DNA from: Mycolicibacterium chlorophenolicum
Lineage (GTDB): Bacteria; Actinomycetota; Actinomycetes; Mycobacteriales; Mycobacteriaceae
Direction: 5' to 3'
Length of the DNA stretch: 64,000 nt
Assembly (NCBI RefSeq): GCF_001044235.1
Contig: NZ_JYNL01000068.1
Coordinates: 272,384 to 336,383 of the forward strand
Below the pieces are notes generated by a model. That model had not been told where the DNA came from. It did not search any database and saw only the letters and a list, made by a program, of their open reading frames with translations. Positions 33,694 through 41,902 of this stretch are shown here, piece after piece. The stretch's first letter is position 1. The number at the start of each line of letters is the position of its first letter. Made by a program: the position numbers and the translations under genes.

Positions 33694-33777
33694 TGCGGGC
33701 GGTGGGACTCGAACCCACATGTTCTTTCGAACACGGGCACCTAAAGCCCGCGCGTAAACCAATTTCGCCACGCCCGC
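33694..33777 (-). tRNA. tRNA-Leu (anticodon UAG)
   Basis: 84 bases on the minus strand. The acceptor stem GCGGGCG (5' end at 33777) pairs with CGCCCGC near 33694-33701. The anticodon stem CGGGC/GCCCG encloses the loop TTTAGGT with anticodon TAG (33741-33743). A long variable arm (class II) is present and the T-arm contains GTTCGAGTC. CCA is not encoded. A -10-like TACGAT lies about 10 bases upstream of the 5' end. Confidence 0.95.
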
Positions 33778-33847
33778 ATTGCGTGAGATCGTACCAATCT
33801 CGTCGTGTCAGACGCTGCGCCTAGTTTTGCCTCAGGAGGTGGCGGTC

Positions 33848-34624
33848 GTGACCAGATCGGTTGATGAGTTCGAGCAGGTCAGACTGCTCATCGCAGGAGG
33901 GCTCAACGACTGTGCCATCGCCCGCGTCACGGGGATACCTCGCGGAACCGTTCGAGACTGGCGATGGAAACCGCCACCGAGCTTGATTCGCGCGAATCCA
34001 GGGGCGCCGTGCGGGACGCTGCATGATTTCGACGCACTGCCCGAGGCGGCTTATGCCTGTCTGCTCGGCATGTACCTGGGCGACGGTTGGATCTCACGCG
34101 CCGGCCGATCGTGGCGGCTGCGCATTTCCTGCGACACGAAATACCCCGCCATCATCGACCGATGCCGCCAAGTGATCGACCAGGTGATGCCGGGGCAGTT
34201 CGCATCTACGGTGAAACGGAAAGGCAACTGCGCGGACGTCAGCCTGTATTCGAATCACTGGCCGTGCCTGTTGCCTCAGCACGGACCCGGCCGCAAGCAC
34301 CACAGGCGGCTTGCTGTGGAGCCCTGGCAGCAGGCGATCGTCGATCGCGAGACCGAGGAGTCCGTGCTCGGGCTCCACCACAGCGACGGGTGTCGCGTCG
34401 TCGCCAACGATCGCGGCATCCGCAGCCTGAGGTACCACTTCAGCAATCGGTCCGAGGACATCATCGGCCCCACGGCCGCCCTCGACGAGTTGGGCATCAC
34501 CTGGCGGCGGTCTGACGATCACACAGTGTCCGTCTACCGCAAGGAGGCCACCGCCATGCTCGATGAGTTCGTCGGCCCCAAAGACAGCGCGGTACCGTTG
34601 TACGGTGTCCACTACGCGGCGTAG
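33848..34624 (+). CDS. LAGLIDADG homing-endonuclease-like protein with HTH domain
   Basis: 258 residues. An N-terminal helix-turn-helix (GLNDCAIARVTGIPRGTVRDWR) precedes two LAGLIDADG-like motifs: AYACLLGMYLGDGWIS (about residue 68) and ESVLGLHHSDGCRV (about 180). Two motifs fit a monomeric enzyme; the acidic residue closing each (GDG, SDG) is the metal ligand and both remain. GTG 33848 has AGGAGG 8 bases upstream. It starts 70 bases from the tRNA-Leu 5' end and overlaps lprD by 20 bases. It could be a free-standing homing nuclease or a domesticated DNA-binding protein. Confidence 0.78.
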   Translation: MTRSVDEFEQVRLLIAGGLNDCAIARVTGIPRGTVRDWRWKPPPSLIRANPGAPCGTLHDFDALPEAAYACLLGMYLGDGWISRAGRSWRLRISCDTKYPAIIDRCRQVIDQVMPGQFASTVKRKGNCADVSLYSNHWPCLLPQHGPGRKHHRRLAVEPWQQAIVDRETEESVLGLHHSDGCRVVANDRGIRSLRYHFSNRSEDIIGPTAALDELGITWRRSDDHTVSVYRKEATAMLDEFVGPKDSAVPLYGVHYAA

Positions 34625-34988
34625 GAGGCCGGCGCTCATCCTGTTGGTGATCGCCGCTGCGTCCGGCTGCCTCGCGCTGGCCTGGTGGCAGTGGACCCGT
34701 TTCGAATCGACCTCGGGCGATTTCCAGAACCTGGGCTACGCCCTGCAGTGGCCGCTGTTCGCCGGGTTCTGCGTCTACGCGTACTACAAGTTCGTCCGCT
34801 ACGAGGACGCCCCACCCGTGCCGCACCACCAGGACACCCCGACGGAGATCCCCGCCGGGCTGCTCCCGGAGCGCCCGCACGTCGCGCCCGCCGAGGCCGA
34901 CGTGACCCTGCGGGAGTACAACGCCTACCTCGCCGAACTCGCCCAGGCCGACAGCGACGTCCAGAAACCGACAGGAACCGATACGTGA
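34605..34988 (+). CDS. lprD: LprD-like membrane/lipoprotein (Rv1343c homologue)
   Basis: 127 residues. An Arg-rich N-terminus is followed by a hydrophobic segment (ALILLVIAAASGCLALAWW) with a possible but poor lipobox Cys, then QWTRFESTSGDFQNLGYALQWPLFAGFCVYAYYKFVRYE, which contains a second membrane helix. This matches M. tuberculosis LprD as remembered, including REYNAYLAELA near the end. GTG 34605 lies 6 bases after TACCGT, suggesting a leaderless transcript starting inside the LAGLIDADG gene. Its stop overlaps the next start (GTGA). Confidence 0.85.
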   Translation: MSTTRRRRPALILLVIAAASGCLALAWWQWTRFESTSGDFQNLGYALQWPLFAGFCVYAYYKFVRYEDAPPVPHHQDTPTEIPAGLLPERPHVAPAEADVTLREYNAYLAELAQADSDVQKPTGTDT

Positions 34989-35332
34989 CCGCACCCGAAT
35001 CGCCCGCGCCGCTCACTCCCGTCGACACCATCCGCAAAGCCCTGACCGGCTACCGGGTGATGGCCTGGGCGACAGGCATCTGGCTGATCGCGCTCTGCTA
35101 CGAGATGGTGATGAAGTACGCGTTCGCTGACGACTCGCTCAGCTGGATCGCGGTCGTGCACGGCTGGGTGTACTTCGTCTACCTGCTGTTCACCGCCAAC
35201 CTGGCGGTGAAGGTCCGCTGGCCCATCGCCAAGACCGTCGGCGTGCTGCTGGCCGGCACCATCCCGCTCGTCGGCATCGTCGTCGAGCACTTCCAGACGC
35301 AGAACATCAAGAGCCAGTTCGGCATTGAGTAA
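34985..35332 (+). CDS. DUF3817 membrane protein (Rv1342c homologue)
   Basis: 115 residues with three membrane helices: YRVMAWATGIWLIALCYEMVMKY, then IAVVHGWVYFVYLLFTANLAV, then TVGVLLAGTIPLVGIVVEHF. The HGWVYFVYLL segment is typical of DUF3817. Position after lprD matches M. tuberculosis. Function is unknown. A second DUF3817 protein is encoded at 56912-57286. It shares overlapping codons with both neighbours. Confidence 0.88.
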   Translation: MTAPESPAPLTPVDTIRKALTGYRVMAWATGIWLIALCYEMVMKYAFADDSLSWIAVVHGWVYFVYLLFTANLAVKVRWPIAKTVGVLLAGTIPLVGIVVEHFQTQNIKSQFGIE

Positions 35333-36521
35333 GCGGGACCCCGCCCTCACCGGTCTGCGGGCGGTCGCTGCGCTGGCCGTCGTGGGCACCCACGCGGCGT
35401 TCGCGACCGGCCTGATCACCCACGGCTACGTCGGCGCGCTGACCGCCCGGCTCGACATCGGTGTGGCCCTGTTCTTCGTGCTCTCCGGTTACCTGCTCTT
35501 CCGCCCCTGGGTGCGCGCCGCCGCCGACGGAGCCCCGGCCCCGTCCGTCCGGCGATACAGCCGGCGCCGGGTGCGCCGCATCCTGCCCGCCTACGTGGTG
35601 ACCGTCGTCGCGGTGTTCGAGATCTACACCGTGTTCACCCCCGGCCCGAATCCCGGCCAGTCGCTGTACGGCCTGCTGCGGTACCTGACGTTCACGCAGA
35701 TCTACAGCGACGACTACCTCGGCACACTGCTGCACCCCGGGCTGTCCCAGATGTGGAGCATGGCCGTCGAGGTGTCGTTCTACCTCGCGCTGCCCGCGCT
35801 GGCCTTCGCGCTGCTGCGTGGGCGGTGGCGGCCGACACGCGTCCTGGTCGGGCTCGCGGCGCTCGCCGCGGTGACACCGGCATGGCTGGTCACAGCCGAG
35901 ACCACCGACGTGCTGCCGAACTCCGCGGGCATGTGGCTGCCCGGCCACCTCGCCTGGTTCGCCGGCGGCATGGCGCTGGCCGTGCTGCAGACACTCCGGG
36001 TGCGCTGCCCGGCGGTGGTCGCGGTGCCGCTGGCGGGTGTGCTGTATCTCGTGGTGTCCACGTCGCTCGGCGGCGCGATCCTCGGCCCGGGCCCGTGGTG
36101 GGTGCCTGCGGTGAAGGCGACGCTGTACGCGGTGATCGCGACGCTCGTGGTCGCGCCCGCGGCGCTGGGCACCCGCGACTCCTACACCCGCGTGCTAGCG
36201 AGCCGGCCCGTGGTGTGGCTGGGTGAGATCTCCTACGAGATCTTCCTGCTGCACGTGGTGGCGATGGCGCTGACGATGCATCTGGTGCTGCGCTGGCCGC
36301 TGTTCACAGGTTCGATGCCCGGGCTGATCGCGGCCACCCTGGCGCTGACCGTGCCTGCGGCCTGGCTGCTGCACCGGGTCACGGCACCTCAGAACAGAGC
36401 ACGCAGCGAGGGCAGCAGCGCGGCGAGCGCCCTGCCCCGGTGCGAGGCCGCGTCCTTCTCCTCGGGACTGAGTTCGGCCGCCGTCCGCTCCGAGCCCGCG
36501 GGCAGAAACACCGGGTCGTAG
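35325..36521 (+). CDS. Acyltransferase 3 family membrane protein
   Basis: 398 residues with about 10 membrane helices. The start RDPALTGLRAVAALAVVGTHAAF carries the catalytic His of the family, ALFFVLSGYLLFRPW follows, and QMWSMAVEVSFYLALPALAFALL is the second signature. Such enzymes O-acylate sugars or lipids at the membrane. The start is TTG 35325, overlapping the DUF3817 stop. The last 45 residues after the final helix are low-complexity and the gene runs 133 bases into the convergent rdgB gene, so the tail may be dispensable. Confidence 0.83.
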   Translation: MSKRDPALTGLRAVAALAVVGTHAAFATGLITHGYVGALTARLDIGVALFFVLSGYLLFRPWVRAAADGAPAPSVRRYSRRRVRRILPAYVVTVVAVFEIYTVFTPGPNPGQSLYGLLRYLTFTQIYSDDYLGTLLHPGLSQMWSMAVEVSFYLALPALAFALLRGRWRPTRVLVGLAALAAVTPAWLVTAETTDVLPNSAGMWLPGHLAWFAGGMALAVLQTLRVRCPAVVAVPLAGVLYLVVSTSLGGAILGPGPWWVPAVKATLYAVIATLVVAPAALGTRDSYTRVLASRPVVWLGEISYEIFLLHVVAMALTMHLVLRWPLFTGSMPGLIAATLALTVPAAWLLHRVTAPQNRARSEGSSAASALPRCEAASFSSGLSSAAVRSEPAGRNTGS

Positions 36522-36997
36522 CCGAAGCCGCCGTCGCCGCGCGGCGCCCGCACGATGGTGCCCGTCCACTCCCCCCGCACCACGACGGCGTCGGCGTCCG
36601 TGGGCCCGTGCACCAGGGCGCAGGCGGAGACGAATGCCGCGCCGCGCCGTTCGTCGGGGACGTCGCCGAGCTGACCGAGCAGCAGTGCGGTGTTCGCGTC
36701 ATCGTCGCCGTGCCGGCCCGACCAGCGTGCGCTGAGCACCCCCGGCATGCCGTTGAGCGCGTCGACCTCCAGCCCGGAATCGTCGGCGACTGCGGGCAGC
36801 CCGGTGGCGCTGTACGCGTCGCGCGCCTTGGCCAGGGCGTTCGCCTCGAACGTCGCACCCGTCTCGGGTGCCTCGTCGAACGGCGGCACATCGGCCAGCG
36901 ACAGCAGCGTCACCCCGGACACCCCGGCGGCGTCGAGCACGCGGTGCAGCTCGGCCAGCTTCTTGAGGTTGCGTGTGGCAACCAGTAACCGGCTCAG
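36389..36997 (-). CDS. rdgB: XTP/dITP pyrophosphatase (RdgB/HAM1 family)
   Basis: 202 residues. The start SRLLVATRNLKKLAEL has the family (S/T)xNxxK signature; ATFEANALAKARDAYSATGLPAVADDSGLEVDALNGMPGV and GDGGFGYDPVFLP are further signatures. It hydrolyses non-canonical purine triphosphates to monophosphates, keeping inosine and xanthosine out of DNA. No ATG, GTG or TTG is suitably placed; the best start is CTG 36997, which forms a CTGA overlap with the RNase PH stop, like the ATGA/GTGA overlaps elsewhere. Confidence 0.9.
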   Translation of the reverse strand: MSRLLVATRNLKKLAELHRVLDAAGVSGVTLLSLADVPPFDEAPETGATFEANALAKARDAYSATGLPAVADDSGLEVDALNGMPGVLSARWSGRHGDDDANTALLLGQLGDVPDERRGAAFVSACALVHGPTDADAVVVRGEWTGTIVRAPRGDGGFGYDPVFLPAGSERTAAELSPEEKDAASHRGRALAALLPSLRALF

Positions 36998-37776
36998 CTG
37001 CCGAACACCTTCTTGGCCGGCTCCCCGGACTCCGGCAGCACGCCGGGATACGGGAGCTCGAGCGCGGCACGCTGGATCTCGAAGAGTTGATCGCAGGCGG
37101 CCATCGCGGCGTCGAGCATCTTGTCCAGCGTCGAGCGCGGGAACGTGGCGCCCTCGCCGGTGCCCTGGATCTCGACGAGCGTGCCGGTGTCGGTGGCGAC
37201 GACGTTCATGTCGACCTCGGCGCGCGAGTCCTCGGTGTAGGGCAGGTCGACGCGGATGCGGCCGTCGACCACACCGACGCTGACCGCGGCGATGGCGCAC
37301 GACAGCGGACGCGGATCCTTGAGCTTGCCCGCGGCCGCCAGATAGGTGACCGCGTCGGCCAGCGCGACGTAGGCACCGGTGATGGCTGCGGTGCGGGTAC
37401 CGCCGTCGGCCTGCAGGACATCACAGTCGATCGCGATGGTGTTCTCGCCCAGCGCGGCGAGGTCGATGCAGGCGCGCAACGAGCGGCCGACCAGTCGACT
37501 GATCTCCTGGGTGCGGCCGCCGACCCGGCCCTTGACCGATTCCCGGTCGGACCGTTCGTGCGTCGCGGCGGGCAGCATCGCGTACTCCGCGGTCAGCCAG
37601 CCCTGGCCCGAGCCCTTGCGCCAGCGCGGCACCCCTTCGGTGACGCTCGCGGCGCACATCACCCGCGTTTCGCCGAACTGGACCAGCACCGATCCCGCGG
37701 GATGAGTGGTGAAGCCCCGGGTGATGGTGACCGGTCGGAGTTCGTCGTCGAGCCGGCCGTCTTCTCGTCTGGACAC
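36994..37776 (-). CDS. rphA: Ribonuclease PH
   Basis: 260 residues. REDGRLDDELRPVTITRGF at the start, GSVLVQFGETRVMCAASV, RGSDRES-like RSDRESVKGRVGGRTQEISRLVGRSLRA, and DCDVLQADGGTRTAAITGA are all RNase PH hallmarks. It trims tRNA 3' tails phosphorolytically. The GTG start is 103 bases downstream of the metallo-beta-lactamase gene. It is coupled to rdgB, the same order as in M. tuberculosis (Rv1340-Rv1341). Confidence 0.95.
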   Translation of the reverse strand: MSRREDGRLDDELRPVTITRGFTTHPAGSVLVQFGETRVMCAASVTEGVPRWRKGSGQGWLTAEYAMLPAATHERSDRESVKGRVGGRTQEISRLVGRSLRACIDLAALGENTIAIDCDVLQADGGTRTAAITGAYVALADAVTYLAAAGKLKDPRPLSCAIAAVSVGVVDGRIRVDLPYTEDSRAEVDMNVVATDTGTLVEIQGTGEGATFPRSTLDKMLDAAMAACDQLFEIQRAALELPYPGVLPESGEPAKKVFGS

Positions 37777-37879
37777 GCGCCAACCCTAACCGGTCGCCAT
37801 GACAGCGCCGAGATCGACGCAAGGGCGGACGCGTCTCGCACATCCGCGCCCGAATGTCGGGTTGGGCGAAAAGGGAGAG

Positions 37880-38653
37880 TCAGGCGTGGGTGACGTCGAA
37901 CGCCTCGTTGGACACCACCGCGTGCACGGGCCCGTCGAACTCGGCCTTGGCCTCGCTGATGACGTCCTCGCGCGACGTCCACGGCGGGATGTGGGTCAAC
38001 AGGAGCTCCCCGACACCGGCGCGGGCGGCCGCGCGCCCGGCCTCGGTGCCCGACAGGTGCAGGCGCGGCGGACGCGCAGGATCGTGAGTCCAGGACGCCT
38101 CGCACAGGAACACGTCGGCGTCGCGGGCCAGGTCGATGAGCGCGTCGCAATAACCGGTGTCGCCGCTGTAGACGAGCGTGGCGCCCGACGGGTCGGAGAT
38201 GCGCATGCCGTAGGACTCGGTGGGGTGGCACACCAGCCGCGGCACGATGGTCAGCGCCCCGATCTCGACAGGCTGGTTGTCCACCCAGTGCCGGATGTCG
38301 AAGATGTCGCTGAAGTCGTCGATCTCGCCGCCCTCGGGCGAGGACGCGGCGCCGAGGCGCGCCCAGGTGTTCGCGGGTCCGTACACCAGACCGCGCTCCT
38401 GCGCGGGGCTCGGGTGGTAGCGCCGCCAGACGAACAGGCCGGGCAGATCGAGGCAGTGATCGGCGTGCAGATGCGACAACAGCACGTGCACCGAGTTGGG
38501 GTCGGCGAAGCGCTGCAGCGCGCCGAGAACCCCACCGCCGAAGTCGAGCACCAGCGGTGGCGTATCGGGTGCGGTGACCAGGTAGCCGGACGCGGGCGAA
38601 TCGGGTCCGACCACACTGCCGGAGCACCCCAGTACGGTGATTCGCACGCTCAC
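37880..38653 (-). CDS. Metallo-beta-lactamase-fold phosphodiesterase (Rv1339 homologue)
   Basis: 257 residues. The metal motif HxHxDH appears as LLSHLHADHCLDL; LVCHPTESYGMRI, LVYSGDTGYCDAL and LLLTHIPPWT give the remaining ligands. The M. tuberculosis homologue Rv1339 has been reported as an atypical class II cAMP phosphodiesterase; RNase Z/arylsulfatase-like activity is the alternative. Two membrane adenylate cyclases are encoded in this window. GTG 38653 is the start; murI ends 58 bases upstream. Confidence 0.9.
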   Translation of the reverse strand: MSVRITVLGCSGSVVGPDSPASGYLVTAPDTPPLVLDFGGGVLGALQRFADPNSVHVLLSHLHADHCLDLPGLFVWRRYHPSPAQERGLVYGPANTWARLGAASSPEGGEIDDFSDIFDIRHWVDNQPVEIGALTIVPRLVCHPTESYGMRISDPSGATLVYSGDTGYCDALIDLARDADVFLCEASWTHDPARPPRLHLSGTEAGRAAARAGVGELLLTHIPPWTSREDVISEAKAEFDGPVHAVVSNEAFDVTHA

Positions 38654-38711
38654 TAGCTTGCCATGCCCGTGATCGCGATGGCGAAAACATGGCCGCTTTG
38701 CGCGACCAACG

Positions 38712-39542
38712 TCATGTTCGCGTTCCGGCGTGACGCTGCACCGGCCGGACCCCGTCCAGAGAAGGTCCGAGGAAACGTGCCGCCAGCCGGGTGAAGGCCT
38801 CCGGATCGCCGGTGGCCTCGAACACCCGGCGCGGTGCGGGTGCGTCGTCGCCGGGGTGCGCGCGCAGCAGGTCGCGTTCCGTCAGCACCCGCAACAGGTC
38901 CTTTGCTGTCTCCTCGGCACTGGACACCAGCGTGACGTCGTCGCCCATCGCCAACTGGATCAGCCCGGACAGCATCGGATAGTGCGTGCACCCGAGCACC
39001 AGCGTGTCGACCTCGGCACGCTGCAGCGGCTCCAGGTAGCCCTCGGCCAGCCCCAGCACCTGCCGCCCGCTGGTCACGCCCCGCTCCACGAAGTCGACGA
39101 AGCGGGGGCACGCGACCGCGAACACCTCCAGGTCGCGCGCGGCGGCGAAAGCGTCCTGGTAGGCCCCGGAGGCGATCGTCGCCTCGGTCCCGATCACGCC
39201 GACCCGGCCGCTGCGGGTCGTGCTGACCGCACGGCGCACCGCGGGCAGGATGACCTCGACGACGGGAATCGGCGCATACCGCTCGCGCGCATCCCGCAAG
39301 CAGGCCGACGACGCCGTGTTGCACGCGATCACCAAGGCCTTGATGCCGCGGTCGGCGAGATCATCGCCGATGGCCAGCGCGTGCGCGCGGATCTCCGGAA
39401 CGGTCAGCGGCCCGTACGGCCCGTTACCGGTGTCGCCGACGTAGATGATCTCCTCGTCGGGCAGCTGGTCGATGACGGCCCGGGCGACGGTGAGGCCGCC
39501 GACGCCGGAATCGAAGATCCCGATGGGCAGGTGGGCGCTCAT
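38712..39542 (-). CDS. murI: Glutamate racemase
   Basis: 276 residues. The first catalytic Cys is in IACNTASSA and the second in VLGCTHYPML; IGIFDSGVGGLTV and YVGDTGNGPYG are family signatures. It makes D-glutamate for peptidoglycan. ATG 39542 overlaps the rhomboid gene stop (ATGA). The position between the rhomboid protein and Rv1339 homologues is as in M. tuberculosis. Confidence 0.96.
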   Translation of the reverse strand: MSAHLPIGIFDSGVGGLTVARAVIDQLPDEEIIYVGDTGNGPYGPLTVPEIRAHALAIGDDLADRGIKALVIACNTASSACLRDARERYAPIPVVEVILPAVRRAVSTTRSGRVGVIGTEATIASGAYQDAFAAARDLEVFAVACPRFVDFVERGVTSGRQVLGLAEGYLEPLQRAEVDTLVLGCTHYPMLSGLIQLAMGDDVTLVSSAEETAKDLLRVLTERDLLRAHPGDDAPAPRRVFEATGDPEAFTRLAARFLGPSLDGVRPVQRHAGTRT

Positions 39543-40228
39543 CGGGGCAGGTACGGCGGGGCCGTGGTGCGTCTGCCGGACGCCCGGGCCCGGCGTTCCG
39601 GCCCGGAGAGCAGATACGCCGCGAGCAGACCGGCTGCCGCGCCGCACAGATGCCCCTGCCACGACACCCCGAACGTGCCCGGAAGGACGCCGAGCAGCAC
39701 GCTGCCGTACACGAACAGCACGACGACGCCGACGACGATCTCCCACACCTTGCGGGTGAAGAACCCGAAGACGATCAGGAAGGTCAGCCACCCGAAGATC
39801 AGGCCGGAGGCCCCGATGTGGTTGGTCTCGCACCGCACCCCGACATACGGGCACTGCGCGCCGACGTTGCCGATCAGCCAGGTGCCCAGCCCGCCCAGGA
39901 CCCAGATGATCGCGGTGGCGAACAGGAACCTCGACAGCCCCGCCAGGGTCATCAGGAAGCCGAGCACGAGTGCGGGAACGGTGTTGGCGATCAGGTGTTC
40001 CCAGTTCGAATGCAGCAGCGGCGCGAACAGGATGCCGGCCAGGCCGTCGGTTTCGAGCGGGCGAATACCGTTCTGGTCCAAGCGGTGTCCGCTCATCGAG
40101 TCGAAAAGCTCGACCACCCAGAGCAATACGACGAACGACACGATGGTGGCCCCGCCGATGACCCATGCGGGGCGCTTGCGCGGCCCCGTGGCCGGGGCGG
40201 GATACCCACCGGCGCCCGTCATGCCCAT
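39539..40228 (-). CDS. Rhomboid-family intramembrane serine protease (Rv1337 homologue)
   Basis: 229 residues with six or seven membrane helices. The catalytic Ser is in HIGASGLIFGWL and the catalytic His in SWQGHLCGAAAG; HSNWEHLIANTVPALVLG is the conserved helix-2 region. It cleaves membrane proteins within the bilayer; targets are unknown. It overlaps cysM by 10 bases and murI by 4 bases. Confidence 0.92.
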   Translation of the reverse strand: MGMTGAGGYPAPATGPRKRPAWVIGGATIVSFVVLLWVVELFDSMSGHRLDQNGIRPLETDGLAGILFAPLLHSNWEHLIANTVPALVLGFLMTLAGLSRFLFATAIIWVLGGLGTWLIGNVGAQCPYVGVRCETNHIGASGLIFGWLTFLIVFGFFTRKVWEIVVGVVVLFVYGSVLLGVLPGTFGVSWQGHLCGAAAGLLAAYLLSGPERRARASGRRTTAPPYLPR

Positions 40229-41181
40229 AGCTGCCCTTCCAGTGCGTCTTCCGCGTCGTCCAGGCTACCGGCGTACGCGCCGGTCGACAGATACTTCCAG
40301 CCGGCGTCGCAGACCGTGAACGCGATGTCGGCGCGCTCACCGGCCTTGACCGCCTTGGCGGCCATGCCGAGCGCCGCGTGCAGGATGGCCCCGGTCGAGA
40401 TGCCGGCGAAGATGCCCTCGGCCTGGACCAGCTCGCGCGTGCGCCGCACCGCGTCGAAGGACCCCACCGCGAAGCGGGTGGTCAGCACGTCCGGGTCGTA
40501 CAGCTCCGGGATGAAGCCCTCGTCGATGTTGCGCAGCGCGTACACCCCTTCGCCGTACCGGGGTTCGGCGGCGACGATCTGCACGCCGGGCACATGCTCG
40601 CGCAGGAACCGTCCGGTCCCCATCAGCGTCCCGGTGGTGCCCAGGCCCGCGACGAAGTGCGTGATCTCGGGCAGATCGGCGAGCAGTTCGGGTCCGGTGC
40701 CCTCGTAGTGCGCGGCAGCGTTGGCCGGGTTGCCGTACTGGTAGAGCATCACCCACGAAGGATTCTGCGCGGCAAGCTCTTTGGCGTGTGCGACGGCCGT
40801 GTTGGAACCGCCCTCGGCCGGCGAGTAGATGATCCGCGCCCCGTAGAGCTCGAGCAGCTGGCGGCGCTCGATCGAGGTGTTCTCCGGCATCACGCAGACC
40901 ATCTGGTAGCCCTTGAGCAGGGCCGCCATCGCCAGCGAGATGCCGGTGTTGCCGCTGGTCGGTTCCAGGATCGTGGTACCCGGATGGAGGCGGCCCTCGC
41001 GCTCGGCCTCCTCGATCATCCGCAGCGCCGGCCGGTCCTTGATCGAGCCGGTCGGGTTGCGGTCCTCGAGCTTGGCCCACAGCCGCACGTGCGGGTCGCC
41101 ATCCCAGGCCGGCGAGAGCCGCTGCAGACCCACCAGCGGGGTGCCGCCGAGAGCGTCCAGAAGCGAGTCGTATCGGGTCAT
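40219..41181 (-). CDS. cysM: O-phosphoserine sulfhydrylase (cysteine synthase M)
   Basis: 320 residues, PLP fold type II. The PLP lysine is in NPTGSIKDRPALRMI; the substrate loop is EPTSGNTGISLAMAAL and the phosphate loop VAGLGTTGTLMGTGRFLRE. In mycobacteria this enzyme joins O-phosphoserine with the thiocarboxylate of CysO, giving CysO-cysteine, a route that resists oxidants. The start shares its first base with the last base of the cysO stop. Order mec-cysO-cysM is kept. Confidence 0.96.
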   Translation of the reverse strand: MTRYDSLLDALGGTPLVGLQRLSPAWDGDPHVRLWAKLEDRNPTGSIKDRPALRMIEEAEREGRLHPGTTILEPTSGNTGISLAMAALLKGYQMVCVMPENTSIERRQLLELYGARIIYSPAEGGSNTAVAHAKELAAQNPSWVMLYQYGNPANAAAHYEGTGPELLADLPEITHFVAGLGTTGTLMGTGRFLREHVPGVQIVAAEPRYGEGVYALRNIDEGFIPELYDPDVLTTRFAVGSFDAVRRTRELVQAEGIFAGISTGAILHAALGMAAKAVKAGERADIAFTVCDAGWKYLSTGAYAGSLDDAEDALEGQLWA

Positions 41182-41453
41182 CAGCCTCCCGCCACGGCGG
41201 GCAGGATCGTCACCGAGTCCCCGTCGGAGATCGCGGTGTCCAGACCGCCGGAGAACCGCACGTCCTCGTCGTTGACGTAGATGTTGACGAAGCGGTGCAG
41301 CTTGCCGTTATCGACGAGGCGCTCGGAGATCCCCGAGTAGTTCGCCTCCAGATCGGCGATCACGGCCTGCAGCGTGGCGCCGGAGGCGGACACGCGCTTC
41401 TCGCCGCCGGTGTGGGTGCGCAGGATCGTCGGGATCGACACCTCAACGGCCAT
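41181..41453 (-). CDS. cysO: Sulfur-carrier protein CysO (ThiS/MoaD-like)
   Basis: 90 residues with the ubiquitin-like fold: VSIPTILRTHTGGEKRVSASGATLQAVIADLE, then RFVNIYVNDEDVRF, ending in the Gly-Gly tail (LPAVAGG) that is converted to a thiocarboxylate. It carries sulfur to CysM. ATG 41453 has GAGGAG 8 bases upstream, ruling out the longer frame. Confidence 0.95.
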   Translation of the reverse strand: MAVEVSIPTILRTHTGGEKRVSASGATLQAVIADLEANYSGISERLVDNGKLHRFVNIYVNDEDVRFSGGLDTAISDGDSVTILPAVAGG

Positions 41454-41472
41454 GGGCAGACTCCTCTTCTTC

Positions 41473-41886
41473 TCAGTACTGATCGACGACGGTGACGGGT
41501 TCTTCGGTGACGACGCCGTCCACGATGCGGTAGCTGCGCAGCTCGTGGGTCTCGGGGTCGCGGGTCGACACCAGGACGTAGTGGGCGTCCGGCTCGGAGG
41601 CATACGAGATGTCGGTGCGGCTCGGGTAGGCCTCGGTCGCAGTGTGCGAGTGGTAGATGACGATCGGCGCCTCGTCGGCCGCGTCCAGGGCGCGCCAGAC
41701 CTTCAGCTGCTCGCCCGAGTCGAACCGGTAGAACGTCGGCGACCGCTCGGCGTTGACCATCGCGATGAACCGCTCGGGGCGGTCGGACCCCTCGGGCCCG
41801 GCGATGATGCCGCACGCCTCGTCGGGGTGATCCGCCCGGGCATGGCTGACCATCGCCTCCACGAGGTCAGCACGAATCGTCAGCAC
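41473..41886 (-). CDS. mec: CysO-cysteine peptidase Mec (JAMM/MPN+ metalloprotease)
   Basis: 137 residues. The JAMM motif is complete: Glu in DEACGIIAG, then HSHTATEAYPSRTD (HxH, Ser and Asp). It releases cysteine from CysO-cysteine. GTG 41886 agrees with the family start (VIRADLV); a ribosome site AAGGA lies 11-13 bases upstream. It is 19 bases before cysO and part of the same operon. Confidence 0.94.
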   Translation of the reverse strand: MLTIRADLVEAMVSHARADHPDEACGIIAGPEGSDRPERFIAMVNAERSPTFYRFDSGEQLKVWRALDAADEAPIVIYHSHTATEAYPSRTDISYASEPDAHYVLVSTRDPETHELRSYRIVDGVVTEEPVTVVDQY

Positions 41887-41902
41887 CGGCGTCGGTTTCC
41901 TT

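Noticed and set aside
33694..34624. An integrated prophage or genomic island at tRNA-Leu
   Set aside because: No integrase, no repeat of the tRNA 3' end and no phage genes are visible; only the single LAGLIDADG gene is present.
37777..37879. Terminator between the Rv1339 homologue and rphA
   Set aside because: GGGCGGA and TCCGCGCCC nearly pair, but a bulge and a long loop make the hairpin weak; no call was made.
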